A stretch of 64,000 nt of DNA, taken from assembly GCF_001544455.2 (NCBI RefSeq), contig NZ_FCOC02000001.1, positions 558,001 through 622,000 of the forward strand. The letters run 5' to 3'. The translations under genes were made by a program, and so were the position numbers. This DNA comes from Caballeronia sordidicola. Its GTDB lineage: Bacteria > Pseudomonadota > Gammaproteobacteria > Burkholderiales > Burkholderiaceae. Under the pieces are notes generated by a model. It was given only the letters and a program-made list of their open reading frames with translations. It was not told where the DNA came from and did no database searches. Shown one piece after another: positions 55,986-64,000 of the stretch; the first letter of the stretch is position 1, and each line of letters starts with the position of its first letter.

Positions 55986-56591
55986 ATGTCGCTGATCATC
56001 GCTGGACGATTTCAAACATTTCCAAAAGCCGAGGCCGCGGCACAGCGCCTATTCGCACGCGGGTTTGTGGAGGAGGACGTCACGCTGTTCTACGTTGCGC
56101 CGAGCGGCCAGCACTCGCGCCTCAATACCGGCGGCGACCACAGTGCCAATGCCGGCGCCAAAGATTCATCGAAAGGCGCGGGTAAAGGCGTGACAATCGG
56201 CGCCGTGCTCGGTGCAATCGTCGGTGCAGCCGTTTTCCTCGTGTTCAAGGCGCCGTGGCTTGCCGCAGTTGTCGCAGCGGGCGTGGGCGCGTACGTCGGG
56301 TCGCTGGCGGGCGCCATGGCGCAATCGAAGTCCGGCAAGCGCGCCCCGCAGGATGCAACCAGCGCCGACAACCACGGCTCCGCGAATGCAATCGATGCGC
56401 GCCAATCCGGCGTTCTCGTGGCGGTGCATTGCGCCCCGGAGCAGCAGACGGAAGCCGCATCGATTCTCCGGGACGCCGGCGGCATGGAAGTAGAACGTGC
56501 CTCGGGACAGTGGAGAAACGGACGCTGGGCCGATTTCGATCCGGTCAAGCCACCGGAGCCGGTCAAGGAATTCGCTGAACCGCGGCCCTGA
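55986..56591 (+). CDS. Glycine-zipper stress-type membrane protein
   Basis: A 201-residue protein with an N-terminal soluble part (RFQTFPKAEAAAQRLFARGF) and a central glycine-zipper helix pair (GAVLGAIVGAAVFLVF and AAGVGAYVGSLAGAMA, about residues 78-120). A C-terminal half with VHCAPEQQTEAASILRDAGG resembles a repeat of the N-terminal fold. Relatives are annotated only as general stress proteins. GGGAGATCCTC precedes the ATG. Confidence 0.82.
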   Translation: MSLIIAGRFQTFPKAEAAAQRLFARGFVEEDVTLFYVAPSGQHSRLNTGGDHSANAGAKDSSKGAGKGVTIGAVLGAIVGAAVFLVFKAPWLAAVVAAGVGAYVGSLAGAMAQSKSGKRAPQDATSADNHGSANAIDARQSGVLVAVHCAPEQQTEAASILRDAGGMEVERASGQWRNGRWADFDPVKPPEPVKEFAEPRP

Positions 56592-56720
56592 GAAACACGC
56601 TGAAGTTGTTCGTGACCGCCGTGCGTGCATCAACCGCCAGCGGTCCTTTTTTTTATGTGTCACAAGGTCATTCAGGCACGCCCGTTGCGACTGTACTTGC
56701 GACCACGGTCCGATAGGATT

Positions 56721-56740
56721 TTGCGGAATATCTTCCGCAA
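56721..56740. promoter_or_regulatory. Perfect inverted repeat before the DUF2383 gene
   Basis: TTGCGGA (56721-56727) and TCCGCAA (56734-56740) lie 45 bases upstream of the ATG, in the promoter-proximal region. It is likely an operator; the regulator is unknown. Confidence 0.45.
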
Positions 56741-56784
56741 GACCCGGCCGCGGGCCATCTTCGATAACTCACAGGAGGTTCCAC

Positions 56785-57240
56785 ATGAGCACGAACATCG
56801 TCTCGGTACTCAACGATCTGATTGAAACGTCGAAGGACGGCGAAAAGGGCTTCAGGAAGGCTGCAGCCGATACGAAGGATGCGTCGCTTCAGCAATTGTT
56901 CACGGGCCGCGCGGACGACTGTGCTCGCGGCGCAAGCGAACTTCAAAACGTGGTTCAGGGACTGGGCGGCAAGCCGGAAACTGGCGGAAGCGTGGGCGGT
57001 GCGTTGCACCGTGGATGGGTGGACGTGAAGGCGGCGGTCAGCCATCGTACCGATCATGCAATCCTTGAGGAATGCGAGCGCGGTGAAGACGTCGCGAAGA
57101 AGAATTATCGCGAAGCACTGGACAAGGAACTGCCCGCCGATGTGCGCGCAGTCGTCGAACGTCAGTACCAAGGCGTGATCCAGAACCACGATCGCATCCG
57201 CGATCTTCGCGACCAATACGCAGCGGCCGCCAAGTCCTGA
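56785..57240 (+). CDS. PA2169/DUF2383 four-helix-bundle protein
   Basis: A 151-residue ferritin-like protein (SVLNDLIETSKDGEKGFRKA, residues 7-26), with helices holding Glu and His that may bind metal (HRTDHAILEECERGED). This matches the PA2169 family found with stress genes. AGGAGGTTCCAC precedes the ATG. A strong terminator follows. Confidence 0.88.
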   Translation: MSTNIVSVLNDLIETSKDGEKGFRKAAADTKDASLQQLFTGRADDCARGASELQNVVQGLGGKPETGGSVGGALHRGWVDVKAAVSHRTDHAILEECERGEDVAKKNYREALDKELPADVRAVVERQYQGVIQNHDRIRDLRDQYAAAAKS

Positions 57241-57264
57241 TTTAGGCCAGGGCTGTAGTGCATG

Positions 57265-57303
57265 AAAAAAGCCGCCGCGCTGTGACAGCGCGGCGGCTTT
57301 TTT
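57265..57303 (+). terminator. Strong Rho-independent terminator
   Basis: AAAAAAGCCGCCGCGCTG (57265-57282) pairs with CAGCGCGGCGGCTTTTTT (57286-57303) across a 3-base loop. Confidence 0.95.
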
Positions 57304-57388
57304 AATTGGAGTGGCACGAAAGGAAAGCTTGTGAGGCGTCCGGCTCCGCCATCCATTCCAGCGGGCGAAGATCGAAGCTCGAAAAACT

Positions 57389-57425
57389 AAAAAGCCGCGC
57401 TCGTGGCCGAGCGCGGCTTTTCTTT
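57389..57425. terminator. Terminator of the 57454-57741 gene
   Basis: AAAAGCCGCGCTCG pairs with CGAGCGCGGCTTTT across TGGC, about 30 bases past the stop of the minus-strand gene. Confidence 0.85.
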
Positions 57426-57453
57426 CAAGACTCTTGATAGGGCTGCGCCTACA

Positions 57454-57741
57454 TCAATGCGGCGCACCTTTGTCGTTTGTGCCCATCGCTGACGCCGCTG
57501 CTGCTGCAGAAGCGCCGTGCAGATGCGACTTCTTGTCTTGCTGATGCAGGGTCGTGCCGCCCATGCCCTTCTTATGCATGCTCATTGTGCCCGACGCTGC
57601 CATCGCGCTGTCTGCATCACTCGGTCCGCCTGAATTGCCACCACCACCGCCCGCTGCTCCTCCGCCCGACTGCGCCATCGCCGGGGCCGCCAAAGCAAAA
57701 GCCACTGCACCAAGCAAAGCAAATTTCTTCGTATTTTTCAT
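57454..57741 (-). CDS. Small exported Gly/Ala-rich protein
   Basis: A 95-residue precursor with a signal peptide (FALLGAVAFALAAPAMAQ, residues ~6-23). The mature part is low-complexity, with GGGAAGGGGGNSGG, then Met/His/Lys-rich (MSMHKKGMGGTTLHQQDKK). His and Met may bind metal. The ATG at 57741 has GGAG six bases ahead. The family is unknown to me. Confidence 0.75.
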   Translation of the reverse strand: MKNTKKFALLGAVAFALAAPAMAQSGGGAAGGGGGNSGGPSDADSAMAASGTMSMHKKGMGGTTLHQQDKKSHLHGASAAAAASAMGTNDKGAPH

Positions 57742-57861
57742 GGTCATCTCCAGTTCCTTGTGAGCCGGGCATCCGCGATAAAACCAGACGCTCCGGAATC
57801 CAGTCATGTTATTCGTAGTTCTGATCAATTATGTCCGCCGTCATATCATCAACGGTCAGAG

Positions 57862-57894
57862 TAAAAGTGCGGACGACCTCTCAGCGCGTCCGCA
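57862..57894 (-). terminator. Terminator of the BON gene
   Basis: TGCGGACG (57868-57875) pairs with CGTCCGCA (57887-57894), followed on the minus strand by CTTTTAC. It lies 19 bases past the BON stop. Confidence 0.7.
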
Positions 57895-57912
57895 TCATCT
57901 TCTCTTTAATGC

Positions 57913-58245
57913 TTACTGCACAACCTTCAGGTGATTCTTGACCGACTCGACGCCATCAACCTTTGCCACCACATCTTCAGCACCGGTCTTGTCGTCGGCC
58001 GTCGGCACCGTGCCCGTCAGCGAAACAATTCCGGCACGCGTCTTAACGTGGATGTGCGTGGACTTGACATTCTTCGCGCCCAGCAACTCAGCCTTGACCT
58101 TCGTCGTGATTGCAGAGTCATCGACCTTGGTGCCGATCGACGTGGAAGCGCCTGTTGTGTGCGTAGCAGTCTGCGCGTTGACGTTCAGCGCGAAGACCAC
58201 ACAAGCAATACCGCCAGCTGCCTTCAGGAATTGGGTCGACTTCAT
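57913..58245 (-). CDS. BON-domain periplasmic protein
   Basis: A 110-residue precursor with a signal peptide ending NVNAQT at 24. One BON domain follows (VDDSAITTKVKAELLGAKNV, TRAGIVSLTGTVPTADDKTGA, VESVKNHLKV). BON proteins (OsmY-like) bind envelope lipids under osmotic stress. AAAAGGAGAATTTCT precedes the ATG. Confidence 0.92.
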   Translation of the reverse strand: MKSTQFLKAAGGIACVVFALNVNAQTATHTTGASTSIGTKVDDSAITTKVKAELLGAKNVKSTHIHVKTRAGIVSLTGTVPTADDKTGAEDVVAKVDGVESVKNHLKVVQ

Positions 58246-58733
58246 AGAAATTCTCCTTTTTATCGAATTAACAGGACTGCGGAGTCCGCTGTCCTGGCTG
58301 AATCGCAGGCCGCCTCGTACGGCCGCAGCTTTGTTGCTGCACTAACCTGCTCGTATTCATACCGGGAGTGTCAAACATCCTGGTCGCTCTCCCTACCGCA
58401 AGTATCATGCCGGACGCGTCCGGTAACTCGTGGACACGCCGCGCACGAATTGCCAGGGCCATATGTGGCAAAGCATGGCGCCTGTTTTTACATGTGATGT
58501 TTTCTGTCCCCACGCTGCACAGTCCCAAACTTCAGGACCGCCGCGCTTTGCCGATACGCGTGTAAAAAGTGCGCGAAACCGGCTCGCATTAACGGCATGC
58601 AGCCAGATGCCACTCCCGGAAATCTGCATTGAATCGTGTGTTCACGCACGCTGCACAACAATCATCGATCGCATGGCACGAGTGTTGCTTTTAGAGGTCG
58701 CACGAAAGACCCAATACTGAGGAACAATACGCA
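58246..58733 (+). other. Control region of rpoN
   Basis: The 488 bases lie between the divergent BON gene and rpoN and hold no credible gene. A sigma-54 promoter at 58674-58689 ends the region; upstream of it there is room for enhancer sites. Confidence 0.6.
58674..58689 (+). promoter_or_regulatory. Sigma-54 (-24/-12) promoter of rpoN
   Basis: TGGCACGAGTGTTGCT matches the consensus TGGCACG-N4-TTGC exactly, with GG (58675-58676) and GC (58687-58688) separated by 10 bases. It is 45 bases upstream of the rpoN start. Confidence 0.85.
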
Positions 58734-60218
58734 ATGCCGCCTTCCCTCGAACTACGTACCAAGCAAAGCCTCGCGCTCACGCCGCGCCTTCAGCAGTCGG
58801 TTCGTCTACTGCAGCTTTCGTCGCTCGAGTTTCAGCAGGAATTGCGCAACGCGCTCGATACGAATCCCTTCCTCGAGTACGACGAGACGCAAGCAGAAGA
58901 CAACGCCCTGTCCACCGACAACGGCAGTTCCATAGGCGACACGCCGACGCTCGGCGAAGCCACAGCGCCGGTCGATGCACCCATGGCCTCAGAAGGCAGC
59001 GCAGACGGTTCCGACAGCAGCGATTCGCAGTCGCACGAAGACTCCATGAGCGAGTTCTCGTCCGATCCGTTCGGCCGCACATCGACACGAAACAACGGCG
59101 ATGGTGAAGGCTCCGATCCTGCGGACTGGGTTCGCATCGAACCGTCCTTGCATGAAACGCTTCACGACACGCTGCGCCTTTATCCGATCAACGATCGTGA
59201 CCGCGCCGTGGCGCAACTCATCATTGAAGCGCTCGATGACGACGGTTATTTGCGTCAGGACCTGCAGGAGTTGTCGGAACTGGTCGACATAGAACCCGCG
59301 CTGTCCGAAGACGAACTGAATATTGCGCTGAAGCTTGTGCAATCGCTCGACAAGCCGGGTGTTGGCGCGCGCACATTGTCCGAATGCCTGCGCCTGCAAC
59401 TGGAGGCGCTGGAACCGGAAACGCCCGGACGGGCCGTGGCGCTCGAAATCGTGACGCATCATCTGGAAAGGCTCGCGCGCCGCGAGCAGGCCGAATTGCA
59501 GAAGAAGATTGGCTGCAGCGCCGACGAGTTGCGCATTGCCTGCGCGCTCGTGCGCAAACTCGATCCGAAACCGGGTTCGAACTATGGCGCCGCAGAAGAC
59601 AATTACGTCGTGCCCGACGTGATCGTGCGTCAGGTCAAGAAGAACTGGGTCGTGACGATCAACCCCGCGGTGCTGCCGCGCGCGCGCATTCATCGCATGT
59701 ACGCGGAACTGTTCGCGCAATCCGCTGGCGCAAGCCGTTCGCCGCTTGCCCAGCAATTGCAGGAAGCACGCTGGCTGATCCGTAACGCGCAGCAGCGCTT
59801 CACGACCATTCAGCGCGTGGCGGAATGCATTGTGTCGCATCAGAAAGCGTTTTTCGACTATGGCGAAATCGCGCTCAAGCCGCTGGTCCTGCGCGACGTG
59901 GCCGACGAACTCGAACTCCACGAATCGACCATCTCGCGCGCGACGGGCAACAAATATATGTCGACGCCGCGCGGCATTTTTGAATTCAAGCACTTCTTCC
60001 CGCGCGAGTTGAGCACGGAAAGCGGCGGCACGTGTTCGGCGGCAGCTGTTCGTGCGTTGCTCAAGGAAATGATCGCGAAAGAAAGCAGCAGCGAGCCGCT
60101 TTCGGATGTCAGCCTCGCCAAGATGCTCGCGGACCAGGGCGTGATTGTCGCGCGCCGGACGGTAGCAAAATATCGTCACCTCATGAAGGTACCGCCGGCG
60201 GAATTGCGTCGCGCTTGA
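58734..60218 (+). CDS. rpoN: RNA polymerase sigma-54 factor
   Basis: The 494-residue sigma factor has the Gln-rich activator-response region I (SLALTPRLQQSVRLLQLSSL at ~12-31), an acidic region II (about 50-130) and the core-binding region. The HTH ATGNKYMSTPRGIFEFKHF follows, and the RpoN box ARRTVAKYR is at 473-481. It directs transcription from -24/-12 promoters with enhancer-binding ATPases. The usual lptB-rpoN-hpf context is missing, so this may be a second copy, RpoN2. It sits behind its own type of promoter. Confidence 0.96.
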   Translation: MPPSLELRTKQSLALTPRLQQSVRLLQLSSLEFQQELRNALDTNPFLEYDETQAEDNALSTDNGSSIGDTPTLGEATAPVDAPMASEGSADGSDSSDSQSHEDSMSEFSSDPFGRTSTRNNGDGEGSDPADWVRIEPSLHETLHDTLRLYPINDRDRAVAQLIIEALDDDGYLRQDLQELSELVDIEPALSEDELNIALKLVQSLDKPGVGARTLSECLRLQLEALEPETPGRAVALEIVTHHLERLARREQAELQKKIGCSADELRIACALVRKLDPKPGSNYGAAEDNYVVPDVIVRQVKKNWVVTINPAVLPRARIHRMYAELFAQSAGASRSPLAQQLQEARWLIRNAQQRFTTIQRVAECIVSHQKAFFDYGEIALKPLVLRDVADELELHESTISRATGNKYMSTPRGIFEFKHFFPRELSTESGGTCSAAAVRALLKEMIAKESSSEPLSDVSLAKMLADQGVIVARRTVAKYRHLMKVPPAELRRA

Positions 60219-60234
60219 ATGAAGGCACGGTGGC

Positions 60235-60272
60235 AAAAAGCGCCCTTGAAGTGGATTCAAGGGCGCTTTTTT
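60235..60272 (+). terminator. Terminator of rpoN
   Basis: AAAAAGCGCCCTTGAA pairs with TTCAAGGGCGCTTTTTT across a short loop. It also overlaps the stop of the BrkB gene on the other strand. Confidence 0.9.
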
Positions 60273-61230
60273 ATCGCCAGCCGGACATATATTGCGTGCG
60301 TCTGCGACCCGCTGTCGCCGCGACTTCCGCGCCCAGCAAGAACACCGCCGCCGAGTAATACAACCACATCAGGATGATCGCGAGCGATCCCGCTGCACCG
60401 AAAGTATTCGTCATGCCTGCATGCTGCAGGTAAAACGCGAACAGCCGTTTGCCGCATTCAAACAGCAACGCAGCCGCCGATGCACCCAGCGCCGCGTCGC
60501 GCCATTTCATGCGCGAACTCGGCAGGAACTTGAGCAGCACCGCGAACGCCAGCATCATCATGAAGAGCGAGATTGCGCGTTGTGCAAGCGCCGCGATCAG
60601 GAACGATGGACCGTTCGTGCCGAGCACCCATTGGCCGACCAGCACCACGACGGCATCGAGCACGAGCAATGCGACAATCAGCAGACCCGCGCCGATCACG
60701 AACGCGAACGAGATCGCCCGCACGCGCAGGATGGCGAGGATGCTGTCGCGCGTGCTGGAAATCGGCGCGGGCCAGATTACGTTGAGCGCCGTATGAAGCG
60801 ACGAAAACGTCGCTGACGCACCGACCAGCACGCCGACGCCGGAAAGAATCGCGGTGCGCGCTGCAATGTCGGCGTGCCATGCATTTGCCACGATCGCTTC
60901 CAAGGCATGCGCCGCATCCGTTCCCACCACGCCCGCAATCTCGCCGAACAATCGCCCTTGCACTGCGTCGGCGCCAAAAAAGATACTTGCGACCGCGATG
61001 ATGATCACGAGCGTGGGCGCGATTGAAAACGCCGCAAAGAAAGCGATGGCGGCCGAGAACATGACGCAATGATCCTGCGACCACTGGACGACCGGCTCCT
61101 GGATCCAGGACCAGAACAATTTAAGTCTTTGGCCTTTGGGTTTCGATGTTGCCGTGGTCAAGAAATAGCGCTCCCGCAAAATGTCCGTGTGTCCTTTCCC
61201 CGCGATGGTAGCGCGGATTCGCGGATTCAT
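60271..61230 (-). CDS. YihY/BrkB family membrane protein
   Basis: A 319-residue protein with six transmembrane helices, including AAIAFFAAFSIAPTLVIIIA and the C-terminal GAAGSLAIILMWLYYSAAVF. This is the YihY/virulence factor BrkB family, once called RNase BN. The transport or membrane role is not settled. The start at 61230 avoids a frame that runs into the terminator at 61288. A start further in is also possible. Confidence 0.88.
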   Translation of the reverse strand: MNPRIRATIAGKGHTDILRERYFLTTATSKPKGQRLKLFWSWIQEPVVQWSQDHCVMFSAAIAFFAAFSIAPTLVIIIAVASIFFGADAVQGRLFGEIAGVVGTDAAHALEAIVANAWHADIAARTAILSGVGVLVGASATFSSLHTALNVIWPAPISSTRDSILAILRVRAISFAFVIGAGLLIVALLVLDAVVVLVGQWVLGTNGPSFLIAALAQRAISLFMMMLAFAVLLKFLPSSRMKWRDAALGASAAALLFECGKRLFAFYLQHAGMTNTFGAAGSLAIILMWLYYSAAVFLLGAEVAATAGRRRTQYMSGWR

Positions 61231-61287
61231 CGGCGGGAGCGGGTCGGGCCGCCTTTGCTTAGCATCGCTGATTTTTACGCGCAAAAT

Positions 61288-61320
61288 AAAACGGCGCGCC
61301 TCGAAGGGCGCGCCGTTTTT
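61288..61320. terminator. Hairpin terminator upstream of the BrkB gene
   Basis: AAACGGCGCGCC pairs with GGCGCGCCGTTT with an A run and a T run on the two sides. On the minus strand it terminates the acidic-protein gene at 61339. Confidence 0.9.
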
Positions 61321-61338
61321 GCATGAAACCGCGAGATT

Positions 61339-61695
61339 TTACGGCTGTTCCTCGTTCTCATCGTTGGCCGGGTCGGCCGTCTCGTCATCGATTGCGCGGG
61401 TTTCGTCTTCTACTTCGTCCGGCAGGATATCCGAGTCGGGTTCGAGGTTGTTATCGCCATCCGCGGATGCCGTCTCGCCCGTTCCGTAGCGGTCGGTGTC
61501 GCTGTTCAGTTCCGCGGCGGACTGGCCGAGCGCGTGCTGATCGAGTTCGTCCTCAATGTCGCCCGGATAGCGCTTTTCGCCCTGCACGTCCGAGCCGCTG
61601 TCCGACGAATCGCTCGGCCCGAGTGCGCCGGTTCCATGCCCCTTGCCAACCTCGACACCGCCCTCTTCGTCCGGATCCAATGTGCTTCCACTCAT
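61339..61695 (-). CDS. Small highly acidic protein
   Basis: A 118-residue protein of very acidic, disordered composition (start MSGSTLDPDEEGGVEVGKGH; VEDETRAIDDETADPANDEN near the end). It has no Cys, Trp or Phe core and no signal peptide. Similar short acidic proteins are common in Burkholderia and of unknown role. It has a T-rich terminator and stands between the BrkB and otsA genes. Confidence 0.8.
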   Translation of the reverse strand: MSGSTLDPDEEGGVEVGKGHGTGALGPSDSSDSGSDVQGEKRYPGDIEDELDQHALGQSAAELNSDTDRYGTGETASADGDNNLEPDSDILPDEVEDETRAIDDETADPANDENEEQP

Positions 61696-61763
61696 GATGA
61701 CCTCCTGATTTGCGTGTACTCATCAACGCAAAACCCGTTCCGCGAAGCGCTGCCCGCGCAAAT

Positions 61764-61796
61764 AAAAACCCCGCACGGCATAACCACGTGCGGGGC
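61764..61796 (-). terminator. Terminator of otsA
   Basis: CCCCGCAC (61769-61776) pairs with GTGCGGGG (61788-61795). On the minus strand it is followed by TTTTTAT, 31 bases past the otsA stop. Confidence 0.85.
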
Positions 61797-61826
61797 CTCG
61801 CTACACAGGGAACACGCAAACGTATT

Positions 61827-63269
61827 TCAGCTCGATGCACGCGCCGGACGCTTCGCTTCCGAAACCTGCCGTACCGCTTTTTTCGTCACCGACGCCGCAG
61901 CGGCCACGCTGCGCAGATCGCGCAGGAAGGAATCGCGCCAAACGGAAAGATTGTTCTCGCGCAACGGCGCCATCATGTCGGTGTGACGCGCCTGGCGCTC
62001 GGCCAGCGGCATCGACAACGCACGTTCCAGCGCCTCGGACATCTGGGACAGGTCGAACGGATTGACCACCAGCGCGCCCGGCAACTGATCGGCTGCACCG
62101 GCAAATTGCGACAACACGAGCGCGCCCGGATCGGCAGGATCCTGTGACGCCACATATTCCTTCGCGACGAGGTTCATGCCGTCGCGCAGTGGCGTGACAT
62201 AACCCACTTGCGACAACCGGAACAACGCCATCAGCAAATTTCGATCGTACTTGCGATTCAGGTACTGGATCGGCGTCCAGTCGAGCTGCGCGAAGCGGCC
62301 ATTGATTCGCCCGGCTTCGCCTTCCAGGTTTTGCCGGATGCGCTGATAGGTCTGGACATCGGAGCGCGTAGGCGGCGCGATCTGCACCATCGACACCCGG
62401 CCATGCCATCCCGGCGCATGAAGCAGCAAGCGTTCGAACGCCTGGAAGCGCTCGGCAAGGCCTTTTGAATAATCGAGGCGGTCCACGCTCATGATCAGCT
62501 TGCGGCCGCGCAAGCTGTCGCGCAGGCTCTTCACCGGCTTGCGATTCGAGAACTGCTCTGCAACCTTCGCAATGGCGTCAGGATAGATACCGATCGGATA
62601 GGCGCCAACCTTCAGCATGTGTCCATGCGCCTGCAACATCCCGTCTTCGCTGAGATGCCCGAGGTGTCCCCGCTCGATGTAATCCACGAACGACTGTTTG
62701 TCCGCCTCGGTCTGGAATCCGACTATGTCATAGCTGCACATTGCCTTGATCAGTTCTTCGTGAGGCGGCACGGTGCGCAGGACTTCGGGAACGGGAAACG
62801 GGATGTGAAGGAAAAAACCGATCGGATTCTTGATGCCGGCGGCGCGGCACTCTTGTGCGAACGGCAGCAGGTGATAGTCGTGAACCCAGATGATGTCATC
62901 GGGCTCGAGCAACGGCTTCAGTTGCCTTGCAAGACTCGCGTTGACGCGCGCGTACCCGGCATATTCCTCGCGATCAAACCGCGACAAGTCATTGCGATAG
63001 TGAAAGGTCGGCCACAGCGTCGCGTTTGAAAAGCCGCGGTAGTACTGGTCATAATCGCGCCGCGTCAGCCCGACGGTCGCATACGTGACGTTGCCGCGCT
63101 TCTCTACCACGGGAGCCGACGCCTCGCCGACAATCTCGCCGCTCCAGCCGAACCACACGCCGCCTGTCTCCTTTAGCGCGTCCAGAACGCCGATTGCCAG
63201 GCCGCCGGCTGCGGGCTTGCCCTCCTGGATCGGTGCGACGCGATTCGATACCACGATCAATCTGCTCAT
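61827..63269 (-). CDS. otsA: Trehalose-6-phosphate synthase
   Basis: The 480-residue GT20 enzyme makes trehalose-6-phosphate from UDP-glucose and glucose-6-phosphate, an osmoprotectant step. The motifs KPAAGGLAIGVLDAL, WFGWSGEI, WVHDYHLLPFAQE, SVDRLDYSKGLAERF, RDGMNLVAKEYVAS and LSQFAGAA are all present. No otsB phosphatase lies next to it. It ends at a clear terminator. Confidence 0.96.
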   Translation of the reverse strand: MSRLIVVSNRVAPIQEGKPAAGGLAIGVLDALKETGGVWFGWSGEIVGEASAPVVEKRGNVTYATVGLTRRDYDQYYRGFSNATLWPTFHYRNDLSRFDREEYAGYARVNASLARQLKPLLEPDDIIWVHDYHLLPFAQECRAAGIKNPIGFFLHIPFPVPEVLRTVPPHEELIKAMCSYDIVGFQTEADKQSFVDYIERGHLGHLSEDGMLQAHGHMLKVGAYPIGIYPDAIAKVAEQFSNRKPVKSLRDSLRGRKLIMSVDRLDYSKGLAERFQAFERLLLHAPGWHGRVSMVQIAPPTRSDVQTYQRIRQNLEGEAGRINGRFAQLDWTPIQYLNRKYDRNLLMALFRLSQVGYVTPLRDGMNLVAKEYVASQDPADPGALVLSQFAGAADQLPGALVVNPFDLSQMSEALERALSMPLAERQARHTDMMAPLRENNLSVWRDSFLRDLRSVAAAASVTKKAVRQVSEAKRPARASS

Positions 63270-63467
63270 TACTGCTTCACCTCATCAGTTGTCGTTGCTC
63301 GTTCGAATTGACCGGAATAGCAATGCAAGAGACGTGCCGTTTTTTACAATCTATAAAACAAAAGTTGTGTATAAATGTGACAGACGAACAAAAACATCCG
63401 ACACCTGGTCACGGCGCAGAAAATTTTGGTGGTTATCGGCGCGGATTGCCCGGGCCGATTCTTCAAG

Positions 63468-63740
63468 TCAGGCGTCTTGCTCCGAGCCCAGGTCCCGCTG
63501 GTAGTCGATGCCTTCCTTGCGCACTCCACCTTGATTGTGGTCGCCGTCCGGCGGTACGCCAGGCACGGGACGGTTCTGCCCTGCGGGGTCATGCGATGGT
63601 TCATCGTTGCTGGTTGCCGGAGCGGTCTGCGTCGAATCGATTGCCGCGATGTCCGGCGGGACCGAAGACTTGACGGACTCGGCGCGCGCCTCACGACGCG
63701 ACGTATGGCGCGCGGAACGGCGCAGTGCGGGATGCCTCAT
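63468..63740 (-). CDS. Small basic/hydrophilic hypothetical protein
   Basis: A 90-residue protein with a basic head (MRHPALRRSARHTSRREARA) and a hydrophilic Pro/Gly/Asp-rich tail (PPDGDHNQGGVRKEGIDYQR). There is no hydrophobic core, so it is likely disordered. CTGGAGGCATCC precedes the ATG. The family is unknown to me. Confidence 0.65.
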   Translation of the reverse strand: MRHPALRRSARHTSRREARAESVKSSVPPDIAAIDSTQTAPATSNDEPSHDPAGQNRPVPGVPPDGDHNQGGVRKEGIDYQRDLGSEQDA

Positions 63741-63909
63741 GGATGCCTCCAGGAAGAAGGCCGTCGGAGAAGTGGATCGGCGGCAGATCGCTGTGTGAAA
63801 AAGCAATAATGACCGAAACAAACTGGATTATACGGTCACTATTGCCTGATACGTTGTAATGCCTACAGCGAGATGGAAAATTCTTCAAGAAAACCGGTGC
63901 AGCGTCGTA

Positions 63910-64000
63910 TCAATGAAACGTGCCGGATACGTGCGGCGTTTCGTTTGGCGCCGGAGGCGGATCACCGATCGGCTGACTGGGCGGCGACGGTGGCTCGCGC
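63910..64000 (-). CDS. C-terminal end of a proline-rich protein (partial)
   Basis: The minus-strand frame is open from the window edge to the TGA at 63910. It reads REPPSPPSQPIGDPPPAPNE and then TPHVSGTFH. Only 29 residues are visible. The proline-rich tail is protein-like, but the gene's identity cannot be told. Confidence 0.5.
   Translation of the reverse strand, partial: REPPSPPSQPIGDPPPAPNETPHVSGTFH

Noticed and set aside
57265..57425. Two long palindromes considered as operators or repeats
   Set aside because: Both have A/T runs and sit directly past gene ends, so they are terminators.
1..64000. CRISPR arrays, rRNA genes and insertion sequences
   Set aside because: No regularly spaced repeats, no rRNA sequence and no transposase were found on either strand.

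Overview
The window looks like a chromosomal segment of a high-GC member of the Burkholderiaceae, most like Paraburkholderia or Caballeronia. The basis is recognised protein families (MctP with its DUF3311 partner, an intracellular PHA depolymerase whose catalytic Cys falls at residue 183 as in Ralstonia eutropha, an RsxB next to nth, ZntB, UbiC, OtsA, DUF1841, DUF4399) and codon use. No database search was possible. There are about 67 credible protein genes, one tRNA-Arg(CCU), about a dozen hairpin terminators and several promoters that can be read directly. I see no CRISPR array, rRNA, insertion sequence, integrase or prophage gene.

Layout. 1-3.4 kb: the 3' end of ftsK, a ZntB-type metal transporter, a secreted lactonase-fold beta-propeller and a small membrane protein. 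3.6-10.9 kb: a GH15 glucan hydrolase, the PHA depolymerase PhaZ with a readable sigma-70 promoter and operator-like palindrome, a TetR regulator, the RsxB-Nth pair and DUF1841. 11-17.4 kb: two periplasmic cytochromes c, a MoxR ATPase with its VWA partner, a benzoate/H+ symporter (BenE), transaldolase and a PhnB-like protein. 17.4-25 kb: an FUSC transporter, the DUF3311-MctP monocarboxylate uptake operon, a UbiC / DNA-glycosylase / spermidine-synthase-like overlapping operon, an 88-residue internally repeated protein, and htpG behind a heat-shock promoter. 25.2-29.6 kb: a MocR-type regulator divergent from a VOC / aminotransferase / RidA gene set. 30-36.8 kb: a hybrid GGDEF-EAL receptor, a 1227-residue autotransporter and a CopD-like membrane protein. 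37-46.7 kb: parE-parC, a Uup-type ABC-F ATPase, DUF4399, rubredoxin, a methyltransferase and a DUF4239 protein.

46.9-51.2 kb is the most accessory-looking part. It holds a tRNA-Arg followed by a GT25 glycosyltransferase with a translationally coupled small membrane protein, then a run of tiny proteins that includes a tandem paralogous pair of 53-58 residues. 51-64 kb: a double-PAS diguanylate cyclase, a YbhB-like protein, an MFS exporter, and a group of stress-type small proteins (DJ-1/PfpI, DUF1488, glycine-zipper, DUF2383, BON). These are followed by an rpoN with its own sigma-54 promoter, a BrkB/YihY membrane protein, trehalose-6-phosphate synthase and small acidic or proline-rich proteins.

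The strongest unexplained signal is an 18-bp perfect inverted repeat at 36214-36287. It would lock the start codon and upstream leader of the autotransporter mRNA in a hairpin. Next in interest are the paralogous mini-protein pair at 48307-48742 and the self-directed sigma-54 promoter of rpoN. I did not find a clear multi-gene system that I would call undescribed.
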